Of a stretch of 59,134 bases of DNA, positions 18,091 to 27,022 are shown piece after piece (within the stretch, counting starts at the first letter, position 1; each line of letters starts with the position of its first letter). This DNA comes from AV69 sp036498205 (lineage in GTDB: Bacteria > Verrucomicrobiota > Verrucomicrobiia > Chthoniobacterales > UBA10450), in the NCBI GenBank assembly GCA_036498205.1, contig DASXIC010000132.1, forward strand, positions 1-59,134, in the 5' to 3' direction. Position numbers and translations under genes: made by a program. The notes beneath the pieces are model-generated. The model saw only the letters and a program-made list of their open reading frames with translations, had not been told where the DNA came from and made no database searches.

Positions 18091-18847
18091 CGCGGCTTTC
18101 ATCGCGCTCTTTGTTTTCGCCGACGGGACGCGTGGCGAATGGCAAATTGTCACCAACGAGGCGGAGGCATCTGCTGCCGCGGGTGTAGAGCATCGGCACA
18201 TTGTTATTCAAGAATCCGGCAATACGGGCAGCGCCACGATCGATGCTGCGCTGAGGGCGCCCAAGTCCGGGAAGTTACAAGTTATCGATAATCCCTCCGG
18301 TGTAGAGACGCTGGCCGATGCGGCGCAGCGCCGGAATTGCTTGGCTGGTGTGAACGGCGGTTATTTTGATCCAAATTTTCGCCCGATTGGGTTGCTCGTC
18401 TCTGGTGGCGGGATTATCTCGCCCCTGACACGGGCTCGATTGCTCACCGGCGTGCTGTGCGCCTCTTCAAATGGAATTGAGATTCTCCGCCTGCGCGAAT
18501 TTTCACGAAAGCGAAAATTCGACGAAGCGGTTGAATGCGGGCCGTTTTTGATTGATTTCGGAAAACGAATTCAGGGTTTGGACGACACGCGGTCCGCGCG
18601 GCGAACATTCGCCGCTCTCGGACGCGGAGGTAATGCAGCTTTCGGGGTTTCCAGCTATCTTACTCTGGCGCAATTGAGCGACGCCCTTTCGAGTGTTCGA
18701 CTGCGAGACGATTTTAAAATCTGGCGGGCGATGAATCTCGATGGCGGTTCATCGAGCGCATTTTGGTTTGCGCGGAAAAACGGCGGCGCATTTTCCATTT
18801 CAGAGCAAAAGAGCGTGCGCGACTTCGTCGGGTTGACGCCGCAATAA
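18077..18847 (+). CDS. Phosphodiester glycosidase (NAGPA-domain) family protein, exported
   Basis: A 256-residue protein with a signal peptide (MLKLSAAFIALFVFADGTRG). The NAGPA-like domain carries VNGGYFDPNFRPIGL, ECGPFLI and the terminal MNLDGGSSSAFW, the typical motifs of this family (the namesake cleaves GlcNAc-1-phosphodiester bonds in animals). Bacterial members are thought to act on cell-envelope glycans. The GTG start overlaps the last 14 bases of the cyclase-TPR gene, so the two are translationally coupled. Confidence 0.8.
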   Translation: MLKLSAAFIALFVFADGTRGEWQIVTNEAEASAAAGVEHRHIVIQESGNTGSATIDAALRAPKSGKLQVIDNPSGVETLADAAQRRNCLAGVNGGYFDPNFRPIGLLVSGGGIISPLTRARLLTGVLCASSNGIEILRLREFSRKRKFDEAVECGPFLIDFGKRIQGLDDTRSARRTFAALGRGGNAAFGVSSYLTLAQLSDALSSVRLRDDFKIWRAMNLDGGSSSAFWFARKNGGAFSISEQKSVRDFVGLTPQ

Positions 18848-18949
18848 TCAAGCAAGCCTACGATCGCGGGGTCTCTCGTTTCATTCGTAAGATCATTTTG
18901 TTAAGGACTGTTGCTCTTTCGGCTCGATAACGCCGATATGTTTCGCGTG

Positions 18950-19062
18950 TCCTCCGAGCCGCGCAGGCGGCGAGGGATCTCCCAATCGCTCCCATCCCAC
19001 ACAAAATTGACTGGCTTTCTCTATGTATGTGAGGTCCCTCGTATCACTCGGGATGACAAGCG
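18950..19062. repeat. Degenerate dispersed palindromic repeat (REP-like)
   Basis: In the 242-base gap between two plus-strand genes, GAGGGATCTC (18972-18981) is inverted as GAGGTCCCTC (19031-19040) with one mismatch, and the right flank ends CTCGGGATGACAAG. The same build, with ends GTCATCCTGAG/GGATGACAAG and an inner GGACCTCG palindrome, recurs at 48629-48711. The two are degenerate copies of one repeat family. No protein is encoded here. Confidence 0.5.
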
Positions 19063-19089
19063 AGACTGATTTCCGTAATCTCATTCGCG

Positions 19090-19860
19090 ATGCGAACATT
19101 CGGTGCATTTTCACTACCTGGGAGGAGGCTATTTTATGCGGAGGTGCGGGGCAGCGAAGCGCACCTGCTTACCCAGCCATACTGGCTCGGCATTGAAACC
19201 ACGGGAGAAATTCTTCCGATGAAGGACCTCACGATCGATGTTCCCGCCGCCCCATCCAAGCTGATCGCCGTCGGGTTGAATTATGCGGACCACATCGCGG
19301 AAATGAAACGAACTCCCCTTGGCACACCGTTGATTTGGTTTAAAGCGCCGGGCTCTCTTCTCGCGCACGAAGGCACGATCGAGATCGCCTATCCCGAGCA
19401 CCAGACCGACTTCGAAGTTGAATTAGCGGTGATGATTGGGGCAAAGATAAAAAATGTCGCCGCAAATCGAGCGCTCGACTTCGTTTTTGGCTACACCATT
19501 GGCGAGGACATCAGCGATCGCGACTTGCAGAAATCGGAGAAGCAATTCGCCCGCTGCAAGTCTTTCGATACTTACACACCACTCGGTCCCTTTATCTACA
19601 CCGACGTAGACGCTTCGGATCTGGAAATCTCATTGCGCCAAAATGGCAAAGTGAAACAGAAGGCACACACCACCCAAATGATCTATTCCGTCGCGGAAAC
19701 GGTGTCGTTTGCGAGTCAACATCTCACCCTCCTGGCCGGTGATGTCATTTTAACCGGAACGCCGTCGGGAGTTGGGCCAATCCGAGCAGGCGACCAATTA
19801 GAAGCACGGATTAGTGATTGGCCGCCACTGCGAAACCGGGTCGCCAACCCACAAAAGTGA
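19090..19860 (+). CDS. Fumarylacetoacetate hydrolase-family enzyme
   Basis: A 256-residue cytoplasmic enzyme of the FAH superfamily (C-C bond hydrolases, isomerases and decarboxylases acting on beta-keto acids). The signature GLNYADHIAEM, the metal-binding E-x-E in DFEVELAVMIG and the Asp in GEDISDRDLQ are present, as is ILTGTPSGVGPIRAGD near the C-terminus. The size fits single-domain bacterial members such as 2-hydroxyhepta-2,4-diene-1,7-dioate isomerase and acylpyruvase. Substrate not decidable: no catabolic genes are next to it. Confidence 0.85.
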   Translation: MRTFGAFSLPGRRLFYAEVRGSEAHLLTQPYWLGIETTGEILPMKDLTIDVPAAPSKLIAVGLNYADHIAEMKRTPLGTPLIWFKAPGSLLAHEGTIEIAYPEHQTDFEVELAVMIGAKIKNVAANRALDFVFGYTIGEDISDRDLQKSEKQFARCKSFDTYTPLGPFIYTDVDASDLEISLRQNGKVKQKAHTTQMIYSVAETVSFASQHLTLLAGDVILTGTPSGVGPIRAGDQLEARISDWPPLRNRVANPQK

Positions 19861-19905
19861 TCGGGTAACGCCAAAAAAATTCTCGCTCAAACCTATTTCG
19901 CACGC

Positions 19906-19934
19906 TTGCACTACATCCCCCGTACCCAGATAAT
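19906..19934 (+). promoter_or_regulatory. Candidate promoter for the exbB-exbD-tonB-exbD operon
   Basis: TTGCAC (19906-19911), 17 bases, then GATAAT (19929-19934), in the 218-base gap before exbB. A leader of roughly 135 bases would follow, containing a small hairpin (TCCCAA/TTGGGA near 20000-20020). No Fur-box-like sequence was evident. Confidence 0.35.
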
Positions 19935-20078
19935 TCGATATTAATGCGCAGCGTCCATATGATGCCGTTGCAAGTGCTTAAGATGAAAAGTTTTGCTGGA
20001 CTCCCAACGATTTCGTTTGGGATAACAGTGCGAGGGAAGACTCCTCATCTCAGAGCCAGTTCTTAACTCTCTCAGCCT

Positions 20079-21080
20079 ATGAAAACATTGCTCATCGCTT
20101 CTCTTGTCTCTGCGACCATTGCATTCGCTACGTTTGCGCAGAATCCGCCGCCGCCACCGCCGCCTGCAGCGACCCAGGCACCGGTGACGAACCCGGCTCA
20201 ACCAGGCGCACCTGTTCCGCCGACAACAACGATGTCGCCGGCTATTCCCGGCCAGCCTCCCGCTGTTACGCAACCAGGTGCTCCGGGAATGTCGCCCGCC
20301 GCGGCCGCGCCGGGAGCAATGCCGAGTCCGGCGACCTCCATGCCCGCTACGTTGAGTCCAGCCCCTTCAGGTTCCCCCGCAGCCGGAGCACCGGCGCAAA
20401 AGGCGGGTTGGACCAATTTTATTATCGAGAATTTCCATAAAGGCGGCCCGATCATGTGGCCGATTCTTATCGTCTCGATTATCGGCGTCGCGGTCGTGCT
20501 TGAACGAATTTTCTGGTGGACGGGTCGCTGGATGCGGCGCGATCCAAAGCGGATCGAGAAAGTTTTCACTGCAATCGAGACGGGCGATGTGGCGGAGGCG
20601 TCACGCTTGTCGCGCGGCTCGCGCGACCCCGTTCTGCGCATGATGTGGAACGGGTTGAATCACCAGCACGCATCCCTGCAAGGGGCATTACAAGTCGCCG
20701 CCGGCATCGAAATCAAACGCGCTGGACGATTTCTCGTAGTGATGGACACACTCGTCACCCTGGCCCCGTTGCTCGGTCTGTTGGGAACGATTACCGGTTT
20801 GATCCGATCATTCAGCTTCCTCGGCAATGAGGAGCTGGCGGTTCAAGCGGTTACCGGTGGTATCGCGGAAGCGTTGATCGCGACTGCCTGCGGTCTGGGC
20901 ATCGCCATCTTTGCTTTGATTCCGTTCAACTTCTTCACCTCGCGAGTGTCTAACTTGGAGTTCGAATTGCAGACGGCTGCAACGAACCTCGAAGTCATGC
21001 TTGAAGCTCAAAATAAGGCACGCAACGAAGTGGAGATCGAGAACCGGACTCCGTCGGCGGCAACCAGGTCATCAATCTAG
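20079..21080 (+). CDS. exbB: MotA/TolQ/ExbB proton channel protein with a Pro/Ala-rich N-terminal extension
   Basis: A 333-residue inner-membrane protein that with ExbD uses the proton gradient to energise TonB. Signal-like peptide (1-20), then about 85 residues rich in Pro, Ala, Thr and Gly, then the ExbB core: TM1 PIMWPILIVSIIGVAVVLERIFWW, the cytoplasmic loop, TM2 TLVTLAPLLGLLGTITGLIRSF and TM3 ALIATACGLGIAIFALIPFNFF. The core is normal. The extension would be periplasmic and is absent from E. coli ExbB. First gene of a four-gene operon. Confidence 0.9.
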   Translation: MKTLLIASLVSATIAFATFAQNPPPPPPPAATQAPVTNPAQPGAPVPPTTTMSPAIPGQPPAVTQPGAPGMSPAAAAPGAMPSPATSMPATLSPAPSGSPAAGAPAQKAGWTNFIIENFHKGGPIMWPILIVSIIGVAVVLERIFWWTGRWMRRDPKRIEKVFTAIETGDVAEASRLSRGSRDPVLRMMWNGLNHQHASLQGALQVAAGIEIKRAGRFLVVMDTLVTLAPLLGLLGTITGLIRSFSFLGNEELAVQAVTGGIAEALIATACGLGIAIFALIPFNFFTSRVSNLEFELQTAATNLEVMLEAQNKARNEVEIENRTPSAATRSSI

Positions 21081-21092
21081 CGAACCACTCCC

Positions 21093-21539
21093 ATGCGCAT
21101 CGGCTCGCCCATTCCACACAAGAAAGCGCGAATCGAGATCATTCCCCTGATCGACATCATGTTTTTCCTCCTGGCCAGCTTCATGATGGTCAGCTTGAGC
21201 CAGGTGCACATGAAAGGAATTAAGGTCAACCTGCCGACGGGCGCCTCGGGCGAAACGCAATCCAAACGGGATTACATCAGCGTGTCGGTGGACACAAACG
21301 GCAACCCCTATTTCGACAAACAGATGGTTACCTATGAGGCCCTGACCGCGACGCTGGCGAGAGTTCACCAGGAAAATCCCGATGCCAAGGTGTTCGTGCG
21401 CGGGGATCGCGATACCGTCCACGGCAATATCATCCGGGTGCTCGATATTTTGCGATCGCAAGGGTTCTACAAAATCGCCTTCGAGATAAAGAGCCAGGCG
21501 GCATCTGGCGTGCCTTCCGCTGGAGGCACAGGTCCCTAA
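21093..21539 (+). CDS. exbD: ExbD/TolR-family biopolymer transport protein (first copy)
   Basis: A 148-residue protein with a short cytoplasmic N-terminus, one TM helix with the proton-carrying Asp (IIPLIDIMFFLLASFMMV) and a periplasmic domain. It starts 12 bases after exbB. Its first 45 residues are almost the same as in the second exbD of the operon (22179), while the periplasmic parts differ, pointing to a duplication around tonB followed by divergence of the periplasmic side. Confidence 0.9.
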   Translation: MRIGSPIPHKKARIEIIPLIDIMFFLLASFMMVSLSQVHMKGIKVNLPTGASGETQSKRDYISVSVDTNGNPYFDKQMVTYEALTATLARVHQENPDAKVFVRGDRDTVHGNIIRVLDILRSQGFYKIAFEIKSQAASGVPSAGGTGP

Positions 21540-21543
21540 AACT

Positions 21544-22176
21544 ATGCCTGGTCCGCTACTCTACCGACCGGCTCCAAAATGGCAGGTGATCGCTGCGTTT
21601 GGCGGGGCTATTGCGGTTCATGGCATCGCGGTGGCGATTGCATTTCATAAAGAACCTCCCCCGGTCGATTACTCCGATATTCCAACGGCCACGATTGAAG
21701 CCACTCTCGACCAGCCGCCGGAAGATGTGCCTACCCCGCCTCCGGAAGACATTCCGATTCCGGATCAACCACCTCCGCCGGACATCCAGCCAGAATTCCA
21801 CGAAGAAACCACTCCGCCGCCCAAACAGAACAAGCCGGCTAAAGTTCAGCCAATCAAAGCTCCTCAGGTGACCGGCCCGCCACGACCGCCGGGCATGATG
21901 ACCGCCTCTCAGGCGAAAGCGAGCGCGATCAGCGCCCCCCGGCCAGAATATCCATACGAAGCACGGAGCCGTAAAATTACCGGGAGCGGCGTTTGTGTGG
22001 TCACGGTGGATCCGGGCAGCGGCAGTGTGACGGATGCAACCATGGCGCAAAGCATTGGAAACCCCATTTTGGACAACTCGGCAGTGAGCGCGTTTCGGCG
22101 TTGGCGATTTAAACCGGGAAGCGTGGCGAAAGTGCGAATACCGATCACTTTCACCATGACTGGCGCGTCTTACTAA
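21544..22176 (+). CDS. tonB: TonB-family energy transducer
   Basis: A 210-residue protein: cytoplasmic N-terminus, TM helix (VIAAFGGAIAVHGIAVAIAFH), a Pro/Glu-rich periplasm-spanning region (about 45-120) and a C-terminal TonB domain (PEYPYEARSRKITGSG, then LDNSAVSAFRRWRFKPG). It carries energy from ExbB/ExbD to outer-membrane receptors. It lies 4 bases after exbD1 and 2 bases before exbD2, so translation is coupled. No TonB-dependent receptor is in the window. Confidence 0.9.
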   Translation: MPGPLLYRPAPKWQVIAAFGGAIAVHGIAVAIAFHKEPPPVDYSDIPTATIEATLDQPPEDVPTPPPEDIPIPDQPPPPDIQPEFHEETTPPPKQNKPAKVQPIKAPQVTGPPRPPGMMTASQAKASAISAPRPEYPYEARSRKITGSGVCVVTVDPGSGSVTDATMAQSIGNPILDNSAVSAFRRWRFKPGSVAKVRIPITFTMTGASY

Positions 22177-22178
22177 TA

Positions 22179-22604
22179 ATGCATCTCCATTCGCCACTTC
22201 CAAAGAAACGAGCGCGAATCGAGATTATCCCTCTGATCGACATCATGTTCTTCCTCCTGGCCAGTTTCATGATGGTGAGCTTGAGCCAAACGCACATGAA
22301 AGGGATTCGAGTCAATCTCCCGGCACAAGGTGCGCCGCCCCCAAATCAGCAAATCAAGGATTTCGTTTCTATTCGTGTTTCCCCTGGGAATGCGATTTTC
22401 TTCGATGGCCAATACGTGCCGGACGATCAGGTTCTGCCTCGACTCTACCAGCTCCATTCACAGAACCCGAACATCAAAGTATCGATCAGCGCGGAATTAC
22501 TCTCCATCCACGGCGATGTAATCACCTTGCTCGACAAAGTGCGCCAGGTCGGCATTCAAAAAGTGGGTTACCAGATTAGAGCGGCGCCCCCCACCAACCG
22601 CTAA
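22179..22604 (+). CDS. exbD: ExbD/TolR-family biopolymer transport protein (second copy)
   Basis: A 141-residue paralog of the upstream ExbD, with the same KKRARIEIIPLIDIMF start, TM helix and Asp, but a different periplasmic domain (VNLPAQGAPPPNQQ onward). Two ExbD variants with one ExbB could form a mixed motor. Its stop overlaps the end of the convergent rdgB gene by 4 bases. Confidence 0.9.
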   Translation: MHLHSPLPKKRARIEIIPLIDIMFFLLASFMMVSLSQTHMKGIRVNLPAQGAPPPNQQIKDFVSIRVSPGNAIFFDGQYVPDDQVLPRLYQLHSQNPNIKVSISAELLSIHGDVITLLDKVRQVGIQKVGYQIRAAPPTNR

Positions 22605-23188
22605 CTCCTGTTCAAGAATCGGCGCAGTTTTTCCGAAGCGACCGCGCGATGGCTAATGCGGTTCTTCAGCTCGCTCGGTAGCTCAGCGAATGTTTCCTTA
22701 AATCCGTCCGGGATAAAAATTGGATCATAGCCAAAGCCGTTCTTTCCGCGCGGCGACGTCGCTATTTTACCGGCTATCTCGCCACTGACGACCGTCAGTA
22801 GTTCGCCGTCACGGCTCACTGCAATAAGACAGCGAAACCGCGCTGAACGGGCAGAGGCCGCCAACTTCTCCAACTGGCGAAGAAGCTTTTCAATATTCTG
22901 GGCGTCGCTCGCATGTTCGCCGGCGTATCGTGCCGAATAAATTCCTGGCGCGTCTCCGAGGCTCTCAACTTCAAGGCCGGAATCATCTGCGATAACGAGC
23001 TGGTCCGGGCACAATCGTGAAACAGCAAGCGCCTTTATCGTCGCATTTTCCTCAAACGTATTTCCGTTCTCGGCAATTTCAGCCAGATCGCCTGCTCCAG
23101 TTAGATCGAAGACCTCAAAATCCGGTCGTAGCTGTTCGGCAAATTCCCGCGTCTTGTGGATGTTGCGAGTGGCCAGCAGGATCTTCAT
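22601..23188 (-). CDS. rdgB: Non-canonical purine NTP pyrophosphatase (RdgB/HAM1)
   Basis: A 195-residue house-cleaning enzyme that hydrolyses ITP, dITP and XTP to monophosphates to keep them out of nucleic acids. Motifs: ILLATRNIHKTREF (N-terminal, canonical T/S-x-N-x-x-K), ADDSGLEVESLGDAPGIYSARYAG, GKNGFGYDPIF and the C-terminal SHRAVA. The frame opens further up to 23278, but the ATG at 23188 is the natural start, directly at the conserved motif. Confidence 0.93.
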   Translation of the reverse strand: MKILLATRNIHKTREFAEQLRPDFEVFDLTGAGDLAEIAENGNTFEENATIKALAVSRLCPDQLVIADDSGLEVESLGDAPGIYSARYAGEHASDAQNIEKLLRQLEKLAASARSARFRCLIAVSRDGELLTVVSGEIAGKIATSPRGKNGFGYDPIFIPDGFKETFAELPSELKNRISHRAVASEKLRRFLNRS

Positions 23189-23261
23189 GAAATCAAAGGA
23201 AACTGAACTTTGGAAAATTTCAGTTTCTTTCCTGCGTTCCTGTGTTCCTGATTCTTCTTTG

Positions 23262-25823
23262 ATGAACGAACGTCGCAAACCGTATCCTTTCGATCAGTTC
23301 GAGCCCAAGTGGCAGCGTCGATGGGATGAGAGCCAGGTTTTCCACACACCGAATCCCGGGGAGGGCGGTTTCGATCCCGCCCGGTCGAAGTTCTATATCC
23401 TGGATATGTTTCCCTACCCAAGTGGTGCCGGCCTGCACGTCGGTCATCCCGAAGGATACACTGCCACCGACATCATCGCGCGCTACCAGCGGATGCGCGG
23501 GAGGAATGTGCTCCACCCGATGGGATGGGATGCGTTCGGTTTGCCAGCCGAGCAATATGCGATCAAAAGCGGCCAGCATCCTGCCGTCACTACGCGTGAG
23601 AACGTGGCCAAATTCAAAGCGCAACTGAAACGTATCGGGTTTTCCTACGATTGGCAGCGCGAAGTCAACACCACGGACCCGCATTACTACAAATGGACCC
23701 AGTGGATTTTTCTCAAGATTTACAATTCCTGGTTCAATCCGGAGACAAATAAAGCAGAGCCGATTTCCACTTATCCGGGAAACAATCCTGATGAGGTTCG
23801 GTTAGCATACGTGGCCGACGTGCCGGTGAATTGGTGCGCGGGCCTCGGGACAGTTCTCGCCAATGAAGAAGTCATCGACGGCAAAAGCGAGATCGGGGGA
23901 TTTCCGGTTGTGCGACGCCCGATGCGGCAGTGGATGCTGCGCATTACGGCCTATGCCGAGCGGCTGGCGAGTGAGTTAGATGAACTCGATTGGCCCGAAG
24001 GAATCAAATTGCTTCAGCGAAATTGGATCGGGAAGAGCGAAGGCGCCGAGATAGACTTTGAAATCGCGGATTGCGCATTGTCAGGTCCGGAAAAGATCCG
24101 TGTTTTCACGACGAGACCAGACACGCTTTATGGCGCGACTTACATGGTGCTGGCTCCGGAGCATTCTCTTGTCGATCTCATTGTCACTGAAGAACAATGG
24201 CCGGCCGTGCGCGACTATCGTGAGCGCACCGCCCGCAAAAGCGATTTGGAGCGGACGGAACTTTCGAAGCACAAGACCGGCGTTTTTACCGGCGGATTCG
24301 CAATCAATCCGGCGAATGGGGAAAAGATTCCGATCTGGATCGCGGATTATGTTCTGCTCGGTTACGGCACAGGTGCAATCATGGGTGTCCCCGCGCATGA
24401 TGCGCGCGATCTCGAATTCGCTCGCACCTTCGAATTGCCGATCGTCGAGGTTGTCCAACCACAGGGGGATGAGCCGGCGATCGGATTCGTCGGCGAAGGC
24501 GTCGCCATCAATTCACCCGTCATCAACGGCCTGAAGAGCGCGGATGCAAAAAAGGCACTTACCGAATGGTTGGAAGGTCGAGGTTGCGGCAAACAGGCGA
24601 TCAATTACAAATTACGCGACTGGTTGTTTTCGCGGCAACGTTACTGGGGCGAGCCATTTCCGATCGTTTGGGAAAACGGGAAACATCGCGCCCTGGAAGA
24701 AAGGGAGCTGCCGGTCGTGCCGCCCGAACTAGCCGACTACAAGCCGAGCGGAAGTGGCGACCCGCCACTGGCTAAAGCGACGGATTGGATTCGCTATTCC
24801 GAGAAGGCGACTCGCGAACTGAACACGATGCCGCAATGGGCCGGATCTTGTTGGTATTACCTGAGATTCTGCGACCCCAAGAATGACGAACGTTTTGTCG
24901 GCGAAGAAGCGGAGCGTTATTGGATGGGCGGCCCAAAGCCGGGCGGAATCGATTTATACGTGGGAGGAACGGAGCACGCCGTCCTGCACCTTCTTTACGC
25001 TCGTTTTTGGCACAAAGTACTCTTCGATCTGGGCTATCTCTCCAAGCCAGAGCCTTTTCAACGGCTGGTGAATCAGGGGATCATACTTGGAGAAGATAAT
25101 CAGAAGATGTCGAAGTCGCGCGGAAACGTGGTCAATCCCGATGATGTGATCGATCAGCACGGAGCAGATGCATTCCGTTGCTACGAGATGTTCATGGGGC
25201 CCCTCGAGCAGATGAAACCCTGGAGTATGCGTGGGGTCGAAGGCGTCGCGCGATTTCTGGCGCGGGTCTGGCGACTGATGATGACGGAAAACCAGGCAGG
25301 CAATTGGGAATTATCACCCCGTCTTCAAGAAATCCCGCCTGATAAGGCCCAACAAAAGATCGTGCACGCCACGATCAAGAAAGTCACGGAAGACATCGAA
25401 ACCCTTTCGTTCAATACCGCGATCTCGCAGATGATGGTGTTGGTCAACGCTTTCACTAACGCGCCGGTGTTACCAGTAACAGCAATGCGGACACTGCTAG
25501 TGCTGCTTAATCCATTTGCCCCACACATCACTTCGGAGCTTTGGGAAAAATTGGGCGAAAATTTCCAAGGCGCTCCGTTGAACATCACCGAAGTGGGATG
25601 GCCACAGCACGACGACGCCCTGCTCGCGCAACAGGAGGTCGAGATTGTGGTGCAGATCAATGGCAAAGTCCGCGACAAGTTCCGCGCCGCAATGGATGCC
25701 AGTGAGGAAACACTGAAGTCCTCCGCGCGCTTGCTGCCGAAGATTCAGGAACACCTTGGGGGGAAAGAGATTCGCAAGATCGTTGTCGTTCCGAATAAGA
25801 TTGTTAACATCGTAGCAAATTGA
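23262..25823 (+). CDS. leuS: Leucyl-tRNA synthetase
   Basis: An 853-residue class I synthetase that charges tRNA-Leu. HIGH region at about 50-62 (FPYPSGAGLHVGHPEGY), CP1 editing domain with TTRPDTLYGATYMVLAPEH and the GTGAIMGVPAHDARD loop, KMSKS at 615-619, anticodon-binding helices and a C-terminal domain with QINGKVRDKF. The frame is open upstream to 23154 but only the ATG at 23262 begins a family-like N-terminus. No T-box leader was seen. It is divergent from rdgB. Confidence 0.97.
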   Translation: MNERRKPYPFDQFEPKWQRRWDESQVFHTPNPGEGGFDPARSKFYILDMFPYPSGAGLHVGHPEGYTATDIIARYQRMRGRNVLHPMGWDAFGLPAEQYAIKSGQHPAVTTRENVAKFKAQLKRIGFSYDWQREVNTTDPHYYKWTQWIFLKIYNSWFNPETNKAEPISTYPGNNPDEVRLAYVADVPVNWCAGLGTVLANEEVIDGKSEIGGFPVVRRPMRQWMLRITAYAERLASELDELDWPEGIKLLQRNWIGKSEGAEIDFEIADCALSGPEKIRVFTTRPDTLYGATYMVLAPEHSLVDLIVTEEQWPAVRDYRERTARKSDLERTELSKHKTGVFTGGFAINPANGEKIPIWIADYVLLGYGTGAIMGVPAHDARDLEFARTFELPIVEVVQPQGDEPAIGFVGEGVAINSPVINGLKSADAKKALTEWLEGRGCGKQAINYKLRDWLFSRQRYWGEPFPIVWENGKHRALEERELPVVPPELADYKPSGSGDPPLAKATDWIRYSEKATRELNTMPQWAGSCWYYLRFCDPKNDERFVGEEAERYWMGGPKPGGIDLYVGGTEHAVLHLLYARFWHKVLFDLGYLSKPEPFQRLVNQGIILGEDNQKMSKSRGNVVNPDDVIDQHGADAFRCYEMFMGPLEQMKPWSMRGVEGVARFLARVWRLMMTENQAGNWELSPRLQEIPPDKAQQKIVHATIKKVTEDIETLSFNTAISQMMVLVNAFTNAPVLPVTAMRTLLVLLNPFAPHITSELWEKLGENFQGAPLNITEVGWPQHDDALLAQQEVEIVVQINGKVRDKFRAAMDASEETLKSSARLLPKIQEHLGGKEIRKIVVVPNKIVNIVAN

Positions 25824-25839
25824 TTACGTCAGGCGGACG

Positions 25840-26295
25840 ATGTGGAAAGAATTCAAAGAGTTTGCAGTCAAAGGTAGTGCGCTGGAACTGGCAATCGGCG
25901 TCATCATCGGCGCGGCGTTCGGTTTGGTGGTTGGTTCATTGGTGAAAGACATCATTATGCCGCCGATCGGCCTTGTTACCGGCGGGCTCGATTTCTCAAA
26001 CATGTTCGTCGTCCTCAAACAAGCCCCGAACGGCGCCACTTTCGCCACGCCAGCAGACGCCGCCAAAGTCGGGGCGATCACGTGGAACTACGGGAACTTC
26101 ATCACGGTCCTGATTAACTTTGTTATCGTTGCATTCGCGATCTTCCTTGTCGTGAAGGCGTTTAATAGAATGAAGCGTCCAGCGCCAACTGCCGCTCCCG
26201 TTTCGAAAGATTGCCCAGCTTGCGCGATGACCATTCCGATCAAAGCAACACGTTGCCCGCATTGCACGAGCGAATTGAGCGGTGCTCGGCCCTAA
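25840..26295 (+). CDS. mscL: Large-conductance mechanosensitive channel with C-terminal zinc ribbon
   Basis: A 151-residue inner-membrane channel that opens under membrane tension to release solutes in osmotic downshock. TM1/pore helix ALELAIGVIIGAAFGLVVGSLVKDIIMP, periplasmic loop, TM2 FITVLINFVIVAFAIFLVVKAFNRM. In place of the usual C-terminal helix bundle, residues 125-142 form a CxxC...CxxC zinc ribbon (Cys125, 128, 139, 142). It starts 17 bases after leuS. Its stop overlaps the convergent phosphoesterase gene by 4 bases. Confidence 0.93.
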   Translation: MWKEFKEFAVKGSALELAIGVIIGAAFGLVVGSLVKDIIMPPIGLVTGGLDFSNMFVVLKQAPNGATFATPADAAKVGAITWNYGNFITVLINFVIVAFAIFLVVKAFNRMKRPAPTAAPVSKDCPACAMTIPIKATRCPHCTSELSGARP

Positions 26296-26945
26296 ACCGG
26301 GGATTCGGCTGGTTCCAGGCGCATAATTCGTTCCGGCGTGCAAAGCCAGATCCGGGTTTGGCAGTCCGGGATCGATTCTACCCCGCTGGCCCAAGGCGAG
26401 AATGCGGGCAGGATCCAGCAGTGTGACTTCTGTACGAATGCCGGAAATTTTAAATGCAGTCCGGCCCCATCGCGCAAAGTGGATGCTGGGTGAAGATGGC
26501 CGATTACTTCGATTGCGTCCGAGTCTTTCCGCCGGCAGTCGCCGTGATGAAACTCGAACCCGTTCGTGCTGAACGCATCGACGAATTCGATGGTCTTTCG
26601 TAGCTCGCGATCATGGTTGCCGGCGATTGCGATCACATCGCAATATTCGCGAGCGGCGGCCAGAAGTTTTCGCGCGGGTCCGGCGCCGGCACGATCGTGC
26701 ACTAGATCGCCGACGATGATCAGTCGTTGCGGCTGATAGGCGCGCAGAAGACGGAGTAAACGCGCGCTTGTCGATTCCATGCCCCACCAAGGGACCATCG
26801 TGCCAGCCAAACGCTGACTAAGCTCAAAGCCGAAATGTAAGTCAGCAATCGCGAGCCACTTCTGCTCTTTGTGAAATAGGGCCAGCCGCGCATCTAAAAG
26901 CACATTTTCTGCTACAAATACCTGAGTTTGTGAAACGCTACACAC
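26292..26945 (-). CDS. Metallophosphoesterase, PdeM-like (COG1407)
   Basis: A 217-residue calcineurin-type phosphoesterase. Metal motifs: DLHFG (D-x-H), GDLVHDR (GDxxH), GNHDRE and GHLHPA. The layout resembles PdeM, the ligase-associated nuclease-like enzyme. The usual LigD-type or Lhr-type partner genes are not adjacent. The assigned start is GTG at 26945; it lies inside or next to the start region of the divergent lipoprotein gene, so one of the two starts is probably shorter. Confidence 0.75.
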   Translation of the reverse strand: MCSVSQTQVFVAENVLLDARLALFHKEQKWLAIADLHFGFELSQRLAGTMVPWWGMESTSARLLRLLRAYQPQRLIIVGDLVHDRAGAGPARKLLAAAREYCDVIAIAGNHDRELRKTIEFVDAFSTNGFEFHHGDCRRKDSDAIEVIGHLHPASTLRDGAGLHLKFPAFVQKSHCWILPAFSPWASGVESIPDCQTRIWLCTPERIMRLEPAESPV

Positions 26946-27022
26946 AGAGTCTGCGGAAATTATCGCTTGCCAGATTGGGCTTCAACGGGTATTCAGCGCC
27001 GATCTTGCAACCATCATCGCTG

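Noticed and set aside
23189..23261. T-box leader for leuS
   Set aside because: The gap of 73 bases is too short and the conserved T-box sequence is absent.
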